DNA of 64,000 nt from assembly GCA_036404435.1 (NCBI GenBank), contig DASWZN010000039.1, positions 62,001 to 126,000 of the forward strand, read 5' to 3'. Source of the DNA: DASWZN01 sp036404435 (GTDB taxonomy: Bacteria; Acidobacteriota; Terriglobia; Bryobacterales; Bryobacteraceae). Shown here one piece after another: positions 1-9,353 of this stretch. Numbering within the stretch: position 1 is the stretch's first letter; every line of letters begins with the position of its first letter. The position numbers and the translations under genes are program-made. The notes under the pieces were generated by a model. That model worked only from the letters and a program-made list of their open reading frames with translations. It did not search any database and had not been told where the DNA came from.

Positions 1-89
1 GACCTCTCGGTGCTGCTCAGTAAGACTGCCGAGCCCAGCACGAGAGAAACTGCGAGAATCCTGCGAACGGCCACTGTAGGAGGAAGCAT
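1..89 (-). CDS. N-terminus of an exported protein, cut by the window edge
   Basis: An ATG at 89 (minus strand) is preceded by an AAGGGA-type ribosome site and opens a frame that stays open to the window edge. The visible residues have a short basic start and a hydrophobic run (ILAVSLVLGSAVLLSS), which is a signal peptide or anchor. Nothing of the mature protein is inside the window, so no function can be given. It is divergent from dprA. Confidence 0.45.
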   Translation of the reverse strand, partial: MLPPTVAVRRILAVSLVLGSAVLLSSTER

Positions 90-212
90 AGCGGTCCCTT
101 TTTACGATTCTGGGTTAATTTTACACGAATCCTGTCCCAGGGCAAGGGGAATATTGCCGGGCCACGCCCGGACCCTGAGATTCCGTCCCGTCTAGCCGCA
201 CAACTTCTTTAA

Positions 213-1388
213 GTGCCTATGTTTGCCTCGAATCTCACCCCGGAAGAAGAACTGAACTGGCTGGCCCTGAAGATGGTCCCCGGCCTGGGGATGCGTACCG
301 CCGCCAGGCTGCTGGAGCGCTTCCGCTCACCGCGGGCCATCCTCACCGCAGCGCGCAGTGAACTCGAAGCCAGCGGCATAGCGGGGGGTGTGGCGCAGAG
401 CGTCGCCAGCGGCTGCGCCTTCGACGAGGCCGTCCTCCAGCAACAGAAAATGCGCGAGTGCGGCGCGGAGCTGATCGCCCTGACGGACCCGCGTTATCCG
501 CAGCCGCTGCGCGAGATCTTCGACCCGCCGTTCGCGCTTTTCGCGCGCGGGCGCGTCGAACTCCTGGCCACGCTGATGCTGGCGGTGGTCGGCACGCGGC
601 GGCCTACGCCCTACGGCCTGGCGGCGACCGAGCGCCTCAGCGGCGACCTGGCGCGGGCCGGGCTCACCATCGTGAGCGGAATGGCCCGCGGGATCGATAC
701 CGCCGCCCACCGCGCGGCCCTGGCGGCTGCCGGGAACACCGTCGCCGTGCTCGGTTGCGGCGTGGACCTGGTCTATCCCTCCGAAAACCGCAAACTCGCC
801 GGCGAAATCGTCGAGCGAGGCCTGATGATCTCCGAGTTCCCCATGGGCGCCCCGGCTTTCCCGCAGAACTTTCCCATCCGCAATCGCATCATCAGCGGAT
901 TGGGGGTGGGCGTCTTGGTGGTGGAGGGTGCGCAGTACAGCGGCTCCTCGATCACGGCCCGGCTGGCGCTCGAGCAGGGCAGGGAAGTCTTCGCGGTGCC
1001 GGGCAGCATCATTTCGAAGGTGAGCTGGGGGCCGAACCTGCTCATCAAGCAAGGCGCCAAGCTTGTGCAGGACTGGAACGACGTGGTGGTCGAGCTCGGT
1101 CCGGAGGCCCGGCGGACCCTCGCCGCCAGCGCCCAGGGCCGCCTCGTCGCCGCAGGGGTGGTTGAAACCGAAACGGCCGGGAGTGCATCTACTGTCCAGC
1201 AGACGGACAATCCGATTGCCCGCAAGCTGCTCGAACAAATCAAGATCGAAACCCCGACGCACATCGACGAGTTGCTGGCGCGCGTCGAAGACGTTTCGTC
1301 CTCGGAAATCGTTGCCGCGCTGTTCGAGCTGGAGATGCTGGGAGCCATCCGGCAGCTTCCCGGCCGGAATTTTGTTAAAGTGTGGTGA
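213..1388 (+). CDS. dprA: DNA-processing protein DprA
   Basis: DprA loads RecA on incoming single-stranded DNA during natural transformation. The 391-residue product has an N-terminal helix-hairpin-helix/SAM-like region (about 1-70) and then the Rossmann core, with VVGTRRPTPYG, GMARGIDTAAHRAAL, AVLGCGVDLVYP, FPIRNRIISGL and EGAQYSGSSITARLALEQGREVFAVPG, all typical of the family. The C-terminus (about 325-391) is the DML1-like winged helix. A GTG at 213 is the longest start; an ATG two codons later (219) is equally possible. topA follows after 79 bp on the same strand, a common bacterial arrangement. Confidence 0.95.
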   Translation: MPMFASNLTPEEELNWLALKMVPGLGMRTAARLLERFRSPRAILTAARSELEASGIAGGVAQSVASGCAFDEAVLQQQKMRECGAELIALTDPRYPQPLREIFDPPFALFARGRVELLATLMLAVVGTRRPTPYGLAATERLSGDLARAGLTIVSGMARGIDTAAHRAALAAAGNTVAVLGCGVDLVYPSENRKLAGEIVERGLMISEFPMGAPAFPQNFPIRNRIISGLGVGVLVVEGAQYSGSSITARLALEQGREVFAVPGSIISKVSWGPNLLIKQGAKLVQDWNDVVVELGPEARRTLAASAQGRLVAAGVVETETAGSASTVQQTDNPIARKLLEQIKIETPTHIDELLARVEDVSSSEIVAALFELEMLGAIRQLPGRNFVKVW

Positions 1389-1467
1389 GACCTTCGGGAT
1401 CGACACCCTCCGCAGACCATAGGTAGGGTGAGTGTCCCGAGACGGTCCAAGCGGACTCATTATCGAT

Positions 1468-3903
1468 ATGCCAACTTCTCTCGTCATCGTCGAATCGCCG
1501 GCGAAGGCTAAAACCATCGGCAAGTACCTGGGCAAGAACTTCGTCGTCAAGGCCTCGCTCGGCCACGTGAGGGACCTTCCCAAGCGCGACCTGGCCGTGG
1601 ATCTCGAACACGGGTTCGAGCCTACCTACGTCGTTATCGAAGGCAAGAAGAAGCTCCTCGGCGAACTGAAGGCGGCGGCGAAGAAGTCCGACACCGTGTA
1701 CCTGGCGGCTGACCCGGACCGCGAGGGCGAGGCCATCTGCTATCACCTCAAAGAAGAGCTCGAGGACAAGAAGAATGGGCGCCTGCGCTTCGTGCGGTTG
1801 ATGTTCAACGAGATTACGCCCAACGCTATCAAGCGCGCGTTCGAGTCGCCGGCGGATGTGGACATGCACCTGGTGGAGGCGCAGCAGGCGCGGCGGGTGC
1901 TGGACCGGCTGGTAGGCTACAAGATCTCTCCGCTGCTGTGGGACAAAGTCCGGCGGGGTCTCTCGGCCGGGCGCGTCCAGTCGGTGGCCGTGCGCCTCAT
2001 CGTCGAGCGCGAGCGCGAGGTGCGGGCGTTCCAGAAGCGCGAATACTGGACCATCGACGTTCACCTCGGCGCCAAGAAGCCGCCGGTGCTCACGGCGCGC
2101 TTCACCAAGCGCAGCGACGAAGCCATCGAGATTCCGAATGAAGCCGCGGCGCAGGGGCTCATAGCGCAACTGGCCGCCTCCGAGTACGTGGTTAAGTCCG
2201 TCGTCACGCGCGAGAAGCGGCGCAACCCGGTGCCTTCCTTCATCACGTCCACCTTGCAGCAGGAGGCGGCGCGCAAGCTGCGCTTCAGCGTCAAGCGCAC
2301 CATGGGGCTGGCGCAGCGGCTCTACGAAGGCGTCGAGGTGGGCAAGGAAGGTCCCACCGGCCTCATCACTTACATGCGCACCGATTCCACGCGCGTGTCC
2401 GACGAGGCGCTGGCGGAGGCGCGCACGTTCATCGCCGGCAGATTCGGCCCGCAGTACCTTCCCGAATCGGCTAACGTGTACAAGAGCAAGAAGGGCGCGC
2501 AGGATGCGCACGAGGCGGTCCGCCCGACCGACGTAACGCGGACGCCGGAATCGCTCGAGAAGCTCCTGGAAGAGGACGAGCTCAAACTGTACCGCCTGAT
2601 CTGGATGCGCTTCGTCGCCTCGCAGATGATGCCGGCGGTCTTCGACCAGACCACCATCGATATCGCGGCGCAGAGCGCCGACCGCGCCGAGTGCGTGTTT
2701 CGCGCCACCGGTTCGGTGCCGCGCTTCGACGGGTTCCTGGCGGTCTACGAAGAAGGCAAGGACCAGAAGGACGAGGAGGACGAGGAGCTGAAGCACCGCC
2801 TGCCGGCCGTGGCCGAAGGAGAGCGGCTGAAGTTCCGCTCCATCGAGCCCGAACAGCACTTCACCGAGCCGCCGCCGCGCTACAACGAAGCCACGCTGGT
2901 AAAGAAGCTCGAGGCCGACGGCGTGGGCCGGCCTTCCACCTACGCGTCCATCATCTCGACCATCCAGGACCGCGGCTACGTCAAGAAAGAAACCGGAAAG
3001 TTCCTGCCGACCGAGCTGGGCATGGTGGTCACGGATCTGCTGGTCGAGGCCTTCGACGACATTCTCGACATCAGCTACACGGCCCGCATGGAGGAGGAGC
3101 TCGATCAGATCGAAGAAGGCAAGGTCGACTGGCGCGCCGCCATCGGGGAGTTCTACTTGAAGTTCAGCGCCGACCTGAGCCACGCCGAAGAGCACATGAC
3201 CGACATCAAGCGGATGGAGAAGCCAACCGACTTGATTTGCGACAAGTGCGGCAAGCCCATGGTGATCCGCTGGGGCAAGCATGGCAGCTTCATCGGCTGC
3301 ACCGGCTATCCGGAGTGCACCAGCACGCGCGAGCTGACGGTGGATCTGCCCGACGTCGATAACGTCGACCTGACCGAGGACGAGGGCGACGAATACTGCG
3401 AGAACTGCGGCCGCCCCATGGTTCTCAAGCGCGGCCGCTTCGGCACCTTCTGGGCCTGCACCGGATATCCCGACTGCAAGACCACCCGGCGCATCGGAGG
3501 CGACGAGAAGAAGGCGGACGTTCCGCTCGACGAGAAGTGCCCCCAGTGCGGAAACCAGATGGTCCTCAAGTACGGCCGCTTTGGCGAGTTCACGGCGTGC
3601 AGCAGTTACCCGGCCTGCAAGTACGTCAAGCAGAAAACCATCGGCGTGAAGTGCCCGGAGTGCGGCGAGGGCGAGGTCACCGAGCGGCGGTCGCGGCGGG
3701 GCAAGACGTTCTACGGCTGCAACCGTTACCCCGAGTGCAAGTTCGTGGCGTGGTCGAAGCCGCTGGCCGAGCCGTGTTCCAAGTGCGGCAGCCGGTATCT
3801 GGTCGAGAAATGGCTCAAGTCGGGCCACATCGCCCAGTGCCCGAATCCCGAGTGCAAGTACAAGTACGAAATGGCGCCGGCGCCGGCCGAAGCCGCGGTG
3901 TAG
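1468..3903 (+). CDS. topA: DNA topoisomerase I
   Basis: Type IA topoisomerase that relaxes negative supercoils. The ATG at 1468 starts exactly at the family N-terminus (MPTSLVIVESPAKAKTIGKY, TOPRIM fold); an upstream in-frame GTG at 1432 would add 12 unlikely residues. DPDREGEAI is the acidic TOPRIM motif and YMRTDSTR carries the catalytic tyrosine. RPSTYASIISTIQDRGYV is also typical. The C-terminus from about residue 590 holds five Cys4 zinc ribbons (CDKCG, CENCG, CPQCG, CPECG, CSKCG). At 811 residues it has the usual length for a bacterial TopA with a long zinc-finger tail. Confidence 0.97.
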   Translation: MPTSLVIVESPAKAKTIGKYLGKNFVVKASLGHVRDLPKRDLAVDLEHGFEPTYVVIEGKKKLLGELKAAAKKSDTVYLAADPDREGEAICYHLKEELEDKKNGRLRFVRLMFNEITPNAIKRAFESPADVDMHLVEAQQARRVLDRLVGYKISPLLWDKVRRGLSAGRVQSVAVRLIVEREREVRAFQKREYWTIDVHLGAKKPPVLTARFTKRSDEAIEIPNEAAAQGLIAQLAASEYVVKSVVTREKRRNPVPSFITSTLQQEAARKLRFSVKRTMGLAQRLYEGVEVGKEGPTGLITYMRTDSTRVSDEALAEARTFIAGRFGPQYLPESANVYKSKKGAQDAHEAVRPTDVTRTPESLEKLLEEDELKLYRLIWMRFVASQMMPAVFDQTTIDIAAQSADRAECVFRATGSVPRFDGFLAVYEEGKDQKDEEDEELKHRLPAVAEGERLKFRSIEPEQHFTEPPPRYNEATLVKKLEADGVGRPSTYASIISTIQDRGYVKKETGKFLPTELGMVVTDLLVEAFDDILDISYTARMEEELDQIEEGKVDWRAAIGEFYLKFSADLSHAEEHMTDIKRMEKPTDLICDKCGKPMVIRWGKHGSFIGCTGYPECTSTRELTVDLPDVDNVDLTEDEGDEYCENCGRPMVLKRGRFGTFWACTGYPDCKTTRRIGGDEKKADVPLDEKCPQCGNQMVLKYGRFGEFTACSSYPACKYVKQKTIGVKCPECGEGEVTERRSRRGKTFYGCNRYPECKFVAWSKPLAEPCSKCGSRYLVEKWLKSGHIAQCPNPECKYKYEMAPAPAEAAV

Positions 3904-4069
3904 CCCACAGCGCGGAGCCGCGAGGCACGCCCAAACATCTAGTCCATTTAATGTTTTATGGGCCGGATCGAAACTATTTGTGCCAAAGAGGCGGTTCTGG
4001 GGTGTGCCGGGACGCGCCTTCTGCTAAAATAGTCAAGAACCCAACTCGGGAAAGAGGGACATTATCACC

Positions 4070-4339
4070 ATGGCTAGAAAACACAACGAGGCTAGGTCTA
4101 TCATCTCCGCCGAGGGAGCCGCGGCTCCTACGCACCGCAGGAGCGTGCGCGCCAGCGTGACGCCTCCGGTTGCAGCCGCATCGCCCGCGATCGTCAAAAC
4201 ACCGACTATGCCGATTTCCGAGGAAGAAATCGCGAAGCTCGCATTCTCTTACTGGGAAGCGCGTGGATGCCAGGGCGGTTCGCCCGAAGAAGACTGGGCC
4301 CGCGCCGAGCAAGAAGTCCGCAGCCGCCGCGCCGTGTAG
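4070..4339 (+). CDS. DUF2934 domain small protein
   Basis: An 89-residue protein whose C-terminal half (EEIAKLAFSYWEARGCQGGSPEEDWARAEQEV) is a clear DUF2934 domain, a family of small proteins common in Acidobacteria and Proteobacteria with no established function. The N-terminal 45 residues are Ala/Thr/Arg-rich and probably disordered. The ATG at 4070 follows an AGAGGGA ribosome site. It converges on lexA with only 9 bp between the stop codons. Confidence 0.85.
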   Translation: MARKHNEARSIISAEGAAAPTHRRSVRASVTPPVAAASPAIVKTPTMPISEEEIAKLAFSYWEARGCQGGSPEEDWARAEQEVRSRRAV

Positions 4340-4348
4340 CGCCGCCCG

Positions 4349-4981
4349 TTACGCGTACTTGCGCAAGACCGCCAGCACGCGTCCCTGAATTCTAAGATCC
4401 GCCATTGGCACTACGATGGGCTCCATTTGCGAGTTCGCCGGTTGCAGGCGGGCGTGTGTGTCCGATTCCCGGTAGAAGCGCTTGAGCGTGGTCTCGCTTC
4501 CCCGGAGAAGAGCCACCACGATCTCGCCGTTCCGCGCCTGCTCGGTGCTCTCCACCAGCACCAGATCGCCGTTGCAGATGTGGTCCTCGATCATGGAGTC
4601 GCCTCGGACCTCGAGGGCATATACCTTCTCGTGGTTCGCGAAATCCGCCAGGTCCAGGCGGTCCGTGCCCGCGAGCGCTTCGACGGGCGCTCCCGCCGCG
4701 ATGCGGCCGAGCAGCGGCACGTCCAGACTTCCGTTTCCAGGCGCGCGTTGCCGGCGCACTTCCTGGTAATACTTGAGCGTAAGGTCGAGCGAGCGGCTCT
4801 GATTGAAGCCGCGTTTGAGGTAGTGCTTCGACTCCAGCGCCGCGATGTGCTTATGCACGGTGGCCAGCGAAGCCAGATCGAGCCCGCGCGCGATCTCTTC
4901 GTAGCTAGGGCTATAGCGGTTCTCCTCGATGAAGGCCGCGATGAAATCGAGCACCTGCTTCTGCCGCCTGGTGATGGCCAT
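4349..4981 (-). CDS. lexA: LexA repressor
   Basis: SOS-response repressor with autoproteolytic activity. The 210-residue protein has an N-terminal winged helix (RRQKQVLDFIAAFIEENRYSPSYEEIA) and a C-terminal S24 peptidase domain. The scissile Ala-Gly is in GRIAAGAPVEA, the catalytic serine in GDSMIEDHI, and the catalytic lysine in the segment LLRGSETTLKRFY. The reading frame is open far upstream, but MAITRRQKQVL matches the family start. A TTGACT-17 bp-CACAAT promoter on the minus strand ends only 6 bp before the ATG, so the message may be nearly leaderless. The -35 lies inside a perfect dyad (5011-5027), a plausible site of autoregulation. Confidence 0.95.
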   Translation of the reverse strand: MAITRRQKQVLDFIAAFIEENRYSPSYEEIARGLDLASLATVHKHIAALESKHYLKRGFNQSRSLDLTLKYYQEVRRQRAPGNGSLDVPLLGRIAAGAPVEALAGTDRLDLADFANHEKVYALEVRGDSMIEDHICNGDLVLVESTEQARNGEIVVALLRGSETTLKRFYRESDTHARLQPANSQMEPIVVPMADLRIQGRVLAVLRKYA

Positions 4982-5010
4982 GCCCTCATTGTGGGCGAAT
5001 AAAAGGGGAA

Positions 5011-5027
5011 AGTCAATAGTCTTGACT
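5011..5027. promoter_or_regulatory. Palindromic operator candidate between lexA and a divergent gene
   Basis: AGTCAATAGTCTTGACT is a perfect 6-bp inverted repeat with a 5-bp spacer. Each arm is also a TTGACT -35 hexamer. On the minus strand it is followed by 17 bp and CACAAT (lexA); on the plus strand by 17 bp and CCACAT, then GGAGG and the ATG at 5058. A repressor bound here would cover both -35 boxes. It matches no LexA box of another phylum that I know, so the assignment to LexA rests on position only. Confidence 0.5.
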
Positions 5028-5057
5028 TGCCGCGCTCTCGCCAGCCACATTGGAGGC

Positions 5058-5396
5058 ATGAGAACCCTTCTGGCTGCTGTGTTGCTTGCCCTGGCCGCGG
5101 TGCCGTTGCTGGCGGCGGTCGAAACCTGGAACCACGTCACACTGGTGGATGCGATGTGCGCCGCCACCATCAAGGCCAACCCTGACGCCCACACCACCGA
5201 GTGCTGCCTCCATTGCGGCGGGGAGGGCATGGGCCTGTTGACCGCCGACGGGACTTTTCTGAAGTTCGACGATGCGGGCGCCAAGCAGGCGCTGGCCGTG
5301 TTGAAGGCCACGAAGAAGAAGGACCACCTGCGCGCCACAGTGGTCGGAGAGCGCAGCGGCGACGGCATCACGGTGCAGTCGGTGAAACTGGACTGA
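5058..5396 (+). CDS. Small exported protein, possible SOS neighbour
   Basis: A 112-residue protein with a clear signal peptide (MRTLLAAVLLALAAVPLLAA). The mature part has a Cys-rich stretch (MCAATIKANPDAHTTECCLHCGGEGMGLL) and ends in a beta-rich segment (LRATVVGERSGDGITVQSVKLD) that could be an OB-like fold. I do not recognise a named family. The ATG follows GGAGG with 1-2 bp spacing. It is transcribed away from lexA and shares the palindromic region, so co-regulation is possible but unproven. Confidence 0.75.
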   Translation: MRTLLAAVLLALAAVPLLAAVETWNHVTLVDAMCAATIKANPDAHTTECCLHCGGEGMGLLTADGTFLKFDDAGAKQALAVLKATKKKDHLRATVVGERSGDGITVQSVKLD

Positions 5397-5415
5397 GTCC
5401 GGTCGGCGGCCTGAT

Positions 5416-8130
5416 TCAATTCTGGTGAGCGGTGATGGAGGAGGCCAGGATGTCGTAGTTCGCGCAGAGGACTACACGTTTCGGCTTCTTCGGCAGCTTC
5501 ACCTTGAACTCCTGGGTTGTGCTCGATCCCGCAACGGGCACGAATCCCAGTCTCGCCATGCGACCGTCGAACTCGGCATAGAGTGGGACGCGCATCTTGA
5601 ACGCGGGACCCACGTCCGATTGAGTTACCGTCCCCGTCAGGGTCACCGTCCCGCCGTCGCCGGGCGTGAGCGAGTAGTTCAGGCGATAGCTGGGGATCTC
5701 CGTTCCATACACCCACTCGCGGAAGAACCAGTCCATGCGCCGATTGCCTTCCAGATCCATCCCCGGCTTCATGTGCTTCTCCACGATGAGCTTGAAATCC
5801 TCGGTGCTGGCGTTGCGGTTGGTGTACGTGGCGACGAAATCGTGCATCATGCCGATGAAGTCCTGGTCGCCGGTTTTCGGGTCCTGCATCAGATAGCGCA
5901 GCATGTGCAGAACGAAGGCGCCCTTGAGGTACACCACGCGGTTGTAGGCGCTGGGCGTCTTGAAGGTATCCAGGCGAAGGCCGAGCCACAACGGACCGGC
6001 GTCGTTCGGGCGCCTGCCGAACTCGTTCTTCTCGAGAAGCTCCTTCTGGGCTCGCTGGAGGTACTCAAGGTACTGGCTGGAATTGGGCTTTGTCATCTCG
6101 AGGAAGAGGCCGGCGGAGAAGTCGGCGAAGCCCTCGGAGAGCCACTGGTCGTGCAGAGAGGCCCATCCCACCAGGTGGCCCCACCACTGGTGGGAGACCT
6201 CATGGGGAGTCACTTCCAGGATGAAATCGTTAAAGCGAAACGCGTTTCCGCCCAGCAGCCGCCAGCGCTGCGTGGCGTCGAGAAACGCCGTCAAGGGAAG
6301 GTATACCAGACCGGGCCAAGACTGGCCGTAGTTGGGCTCGGGCTGCTGCGTGATGGCGAGGCGCCCGTACGGCGCCGGTCCGAACCAGAGCTGATACAGG
6401 CGGACGGCGTTCTCGGCATCTGTCAGCGCGGACTCGGCCAGCGCGGAGGGCGCCAGACTGAGGTGTGCCGCTGCGCCGCTCAGATAGTCGGGCACCTCGC
6501 GCGTGGCATAGGACTCCAACTCGTAATTGGTCGTGCTGTCCGTGCGCTGCTTCTTCTTGAACTCGCCGTAATTGAAGCCGGCGACGGCCAGGGGGACGTC
6601 GGATTTCCACTCCGTAACGTCGAAATCGTTCTCGCGCGACTGGCCCACCGGTTTACCTACGCTGACGAGCACCAAGTCCTTCGGCACACGGAACACCAGG
6701 TCGTAGGTGGCGCGGTCGCGAAAGGCCGCCGAGGCCGGATACCAGCAGGTGCGCGCCCCGACGGCGAAGCTGCCGTGGCCCTCGCTCCGCACGACCTTGT
6801 TGCCGTCGTACTCCACCCGGATGGTGTAGCTGCGGGCCTTGTCCATGGGCTCCGGCATGACTACGAAGAAGGAGCCGTCCTCGTGCCGGTCTTCCTGGAT
6901 GAATCCGATCTCGCGGGCCTCCATGCTGACGCGCGACACGCGGAGGTTAGGCAGCAGGCCGAAACCGATCACCCGATCCCCGTCACGCAGAGGGTGGAAG
7001 CGAATGTCGGCGATGGCGGCCAGGCGGTCGCGTTTCCCCAGGACCGTCTCGATGCGGTAGTGATCCACGGCGATCAGGCGCTTGTCTTCCGAGCTGGACG
7101 CGGTGCCCTGCTTCCACTCCGACTCCAGGTGGCTGAGATACCAGATGCCGTCCTCCTTGCCCCCCGGATCGAGATTGATCAGGGCGACCTCTTCGGGGGA
7201 CAGGTCCGGGACCGCGCCGCTCGGTTTCACCAGGAAGCGGAGGTGCGCGCGCTTGCGGCCGTGGATGTATGCGGCGAAGGAACCGGCATATTTAGGGTTA
7301 TAAAGTTCGCCCAGCAGGTCCGCTTCGAGGTTGGGAACGCTTTCGTAGGAGAGCAGATACTCGAGCAGGCTGCGCGGCTCTTCGGTGCGGTGACGTAGCT
7401 CGCGGTGAAACTCGCGAAGAGCGTCGGCGTCCTTCTGGGAGAACGGCGCCGCCGCGGCCTGCTTCGCGATCTCCTCGTAGGTGCCATCGGTGAACGCGAG
7501 CAAGAGCGAATCGAACTCTTCGTCCACGGCGCGGGCGCCGGTGATCAGCTCCAGGTGATCCTGCTCCATGGGAAGCACCGGGTTGAGATGAAACAGGCCC
7601 TGGCCCGTGAACACGGCAACCGCGGTGCGGCCGAGTATGGGGGACAGGAAGCTGACGGTGCCATTGCGTAGCGTCAGGGTGGCGGCATCGCGCTTCAGAA
7701 CGATGTTCTCGGCGCGGTACGACTGGAGCGGCGGGTTGTCGCGCAGGGCGCGGTAATTCGGATCCGTGTTGGCGAGGTGCGAACGGCCTCCCGGGACTTC
7801 AACCTGGGTCTGCTGCACCGCGATCCGGGGCGCGAGCGAGAGGGTGACATCCTCATGGGCCACGAGGACCTTCTGCTCCAGAGGCTCGAAGCCTTCATGC
7901 TCGACGCGAATGACGTATGCGCCAGGAGCAATGCCGTCGAAATGGAATTGACCCCGGCGATTGGTTGCGGAAACCATCGCCGCGGCGCCCGCGATTCCGC
8001 TCTCCAGCACGACGCGCGCGTCGGCGATGACAGCCCCGCTGGGGTCTTTCACCGTGCCGGTGATGGTAGCCGCCCGCGCGGCAACCAAGAGGAGACCGAA
8101 AGCGGCGATCAGCCGGAGCGCCCTGAACAT
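5416..8130 (-). CDS. Exported M1-family metallopeptidase with N-terminal carboxypeptidase-regulatory domain
   Basis: A 904-residue protein: signal peptide (MFRALRLIAAFGLLLVAARA), then a carboxypeptidase-regulatory-like beta domain (TITGTVKDPSGAVIADARVVLESG, about 20-110), a long middle region, and an M1-type catalytic domain. The zinc site is HEVSHQWWGH followed by WLSEGFADF, giving HExxH plus the downstream glutamate. A standard GxMEN aminopeptidase motif is not obvious; QPEPNYGQSWPGLVYLP occupies the equivalent place, so exopeptidase activity is uncertain. The start was taken at 8130, where the signal peptide begins, although the frame is open to 8253. It probably acts in the periplasm or outside the cell. 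Confidence 0.85.
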   Translation of the reverse strand: MFRALRLIAAFGLLLVAARAATITGTVKDPSGAVIADARVVLESGIAGAAAMVSATNRRGQFHFDGIAPGAYVIRVEHEGFEPLEQKVLVAHEDVTLSLAPRIAVQQTQVEVPGGRSHLANTDPNYRALRDNPPLQSYRAENIVLKRDAATLTLRNGTVSFLSPILGRTAVAVFTGQGLFHLNPVLPMEQDHLELITGARAVDEEFDSLLLAFTDGTYEEIAKQAAAAPFSQKDADALREFHRELRHRTEEPRSLLEYLLSYESVPNLEADLLGELYNPKYAGSFAAYIHGRKRAHLRFLVKPSGAVPDLSPEEVALINLDPGGKEDGIWYLSHLESEWKQGTASSSEDKRLIAVDHYRIETVLGKRDRLAAIADIRFHPLRDGDRVIGFGLLPNLRVSRVSMEAREIGFIQEDRHEDGSFFVVMPEPMDKARSYTIRVEYDGNKVVRSEGHGSFAVGARTCWYPASAAFRDRATYDLVFRVPKDLVLVSVGKPVGQSRENDFDVTEWKSDVPLAVAGFNYGEFKKKQRTDSTTNYELESYATREVPDYLSGAAAHLSLAPSALAESALTDAENAVRLYQLWFGPAPYGRLAITQQPEPNYGQSWPGLVYLPLTAFLDATQRWRLLGGNAFRFNDFILEVTPHEVSHQWWGHLVGWASLHDQWLSEGFADFSAGLFLEMTKPNSSQYLEYLQRAQKELLEKNEFGRRPNDAGPLWLGLRLDTFKTPSAYNRVVYLKGAFVLHMLRYLMQDPKTGDQDFIGMMHDFVATYTNRNASTEDFKLIVEKHMKPGMDLEGNRRMDWFFREWVYGTEIPSYRLNYSLTPGDGGTVTLTGTVTQSDVGPAFKMRVPLYAEFDGRMARLGFVPVAGSSTTQEFKVKLPKKPKRVVLCANYDILASSITAHQN

Positions 8131-8224
8131 CGAGTGGTCCTTGGCCCCGTAGCTTATCACAGAATGGGATCGAATTGACTCGATAACAACGGTCTTTATC
8201 GCGGTCAAGAATCGGTGAATGGCA

Positions 8225-9325
8225 TCACACCGAATACGCCCGATCGCCATCACCCCGGTTGAGGTGGATGCGCTGGAATTCCGGATCCTGCAGGGTCAGC
8301 AGGGTGGCTAGCGGTTTGGCGAGGGCAAGAATGTAGTTCGATTTGTGGCGGAGGTAGCCCGCCCGCTCCAACGCGTGGCGCCACGCGGGCGCCATTTGGT
8401 TGGACACGCTGACATCGACCCCCATATCGGCCAGTGCGAAGTCGGCGGCGGCGACCACGGCGTCTTCCTGGCCAGGAGCCGCGAGAGCATCGGCAACGAC
8501 GCCGACCCGCATGGTTCCGAAGAAACGATGGTCCCGCACCGGGCAATCGATGAGGAGCGCCCAGCCGATCGGTTGGGACTCCCGGAAGACCACCATCCTA
8601 CGGAGGGTCGAAGCCGGCTGGTAGAGACACTCCAAGTGCGCGCGGTCGCGAACCGCGATCATCGAGTACGCCGCCTTGCTGCTCTCCCAAAGCACGTCCG
8701 CCCATTCAGGAAAATGCTCGCAGAATTCCCAGCGCAACTCTCTCCGGCGGACGCCCGATCTGCGCCGGACCGCATCCAGTCCAGCCAGCGCCAGCGAGCC
8801 GGCGCCGGAGTATGCGGCGAAATCGGCCGCCCAGCGGCGGGCGCGCGTCGCGCGGAGCATCGGCAGGCTACGGAAAACCGAAAACCGCCGCAGCAACCGG
8901 AAGTAGAACGGCACCTCACGCACTTGCGCCCCGAGCAGTCTTAGCATTCTGGGGAGCGGACGCTCTATGCTTCCCATCCCCAACGCGAACATCAACGGGG
9001 CCCGACGCAGCGCGTCGGTGATCAGCATCAGCCCGACAGCGGCGTACCCCCGGTCGACGATCCCTTCGGAAAGGGGCAATTGCAGGAAGGGAAGCGTTCG
9101 TTGCCCGTCCGCCACCCAGAAGGGCTGGTGGATCAGGCGGTAGACGCCGCGGATCTGACCGCCGTCATCCACGGCCGCGAAGCATTCGGTCGTCAGTAGC
9201 CCACGCGGCTGGCGTCCCAGCGCTTCAGGGAAGTCGAAGCAGAGTGGACTTCCGCCAGCGCGAAGCCGGCTGTTGAACGCCTCGAGGGCGGCCGCGCGCT
9301 CTGGCAGGAGCGGCTCGATCAGCAA
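8225..9325 (-). CDS. GNAT/FemAB-like acyltransferase of the acyl-sugar cluster
   Basis: A 366-residue protein that looks like two tandem GNAT-like halves, the second (about 190-350) ending in the typical pattern of a final strand and helix (NQMAPAWRHALERAGYLRHKSNYILAL). It starts at a TTG (9325) behind a strong AAGGAGA site. It is the last gene of the seven-gene operon and follows the KAS III by 28 bp. By context it could transfer the acyl group made by the ACP, KAS III and SDR onto an amino sugar. This is inference from neighbours; no catalytic residue can be assigned. Confidence 0.65.
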   Translation of the reverse strand: MLIEPLLPERAAALEAFNSRLRAGGSPLCFDFPEALGRQPRGLLTTECFAAVDDGGQIRGVYRLIHQPFWVADGQRTLPFLQLPLSEGIVDRGYAAVGLMLITDALRRAPLMFALGMGSIERPLPRMLRLLGAQVREVPFYFRLLRRFSVFRSLPMLRATRARRWAADFAAYSGAGSLALAGLDAVRRRSGVRRRELRWEFCEHFPEWADVLWESSKAAYSMIAVRDRAHLECLYQPASTLRRMVVFRESQPIGWALLIDCPVRDHRFFGTMRVGVVADALAAPGQEDAVVAAADFALADMGVDVSVSNQMAPAWRHALERAGYLRHKSNYILALAKPLATLLTLQDPEFQRIHLNRGDGDRAYSV

Positions 9326-9353
9326 CTGAGGTCTCCTTTCGCGCAGCGCGCTG

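Noticed and set aside
10..195. Plus-strand frame before dprA
   Set aside because: It lacks a good ribosome site and protein-like features, and the minus-strand frame at 1-89 with a signal peptide is more convincing.
1375..3828. Long open frame opposite topA on the minus strand
   Set aside because: It is the antisense shadow of a GC-rich gene, has no family features, and its composition is that of translated complementary codons. Similar long shadows lie opposite the M1 peptidase (5425-7398) and the kinase/pyrophosphorylase fusion (13722-15287).
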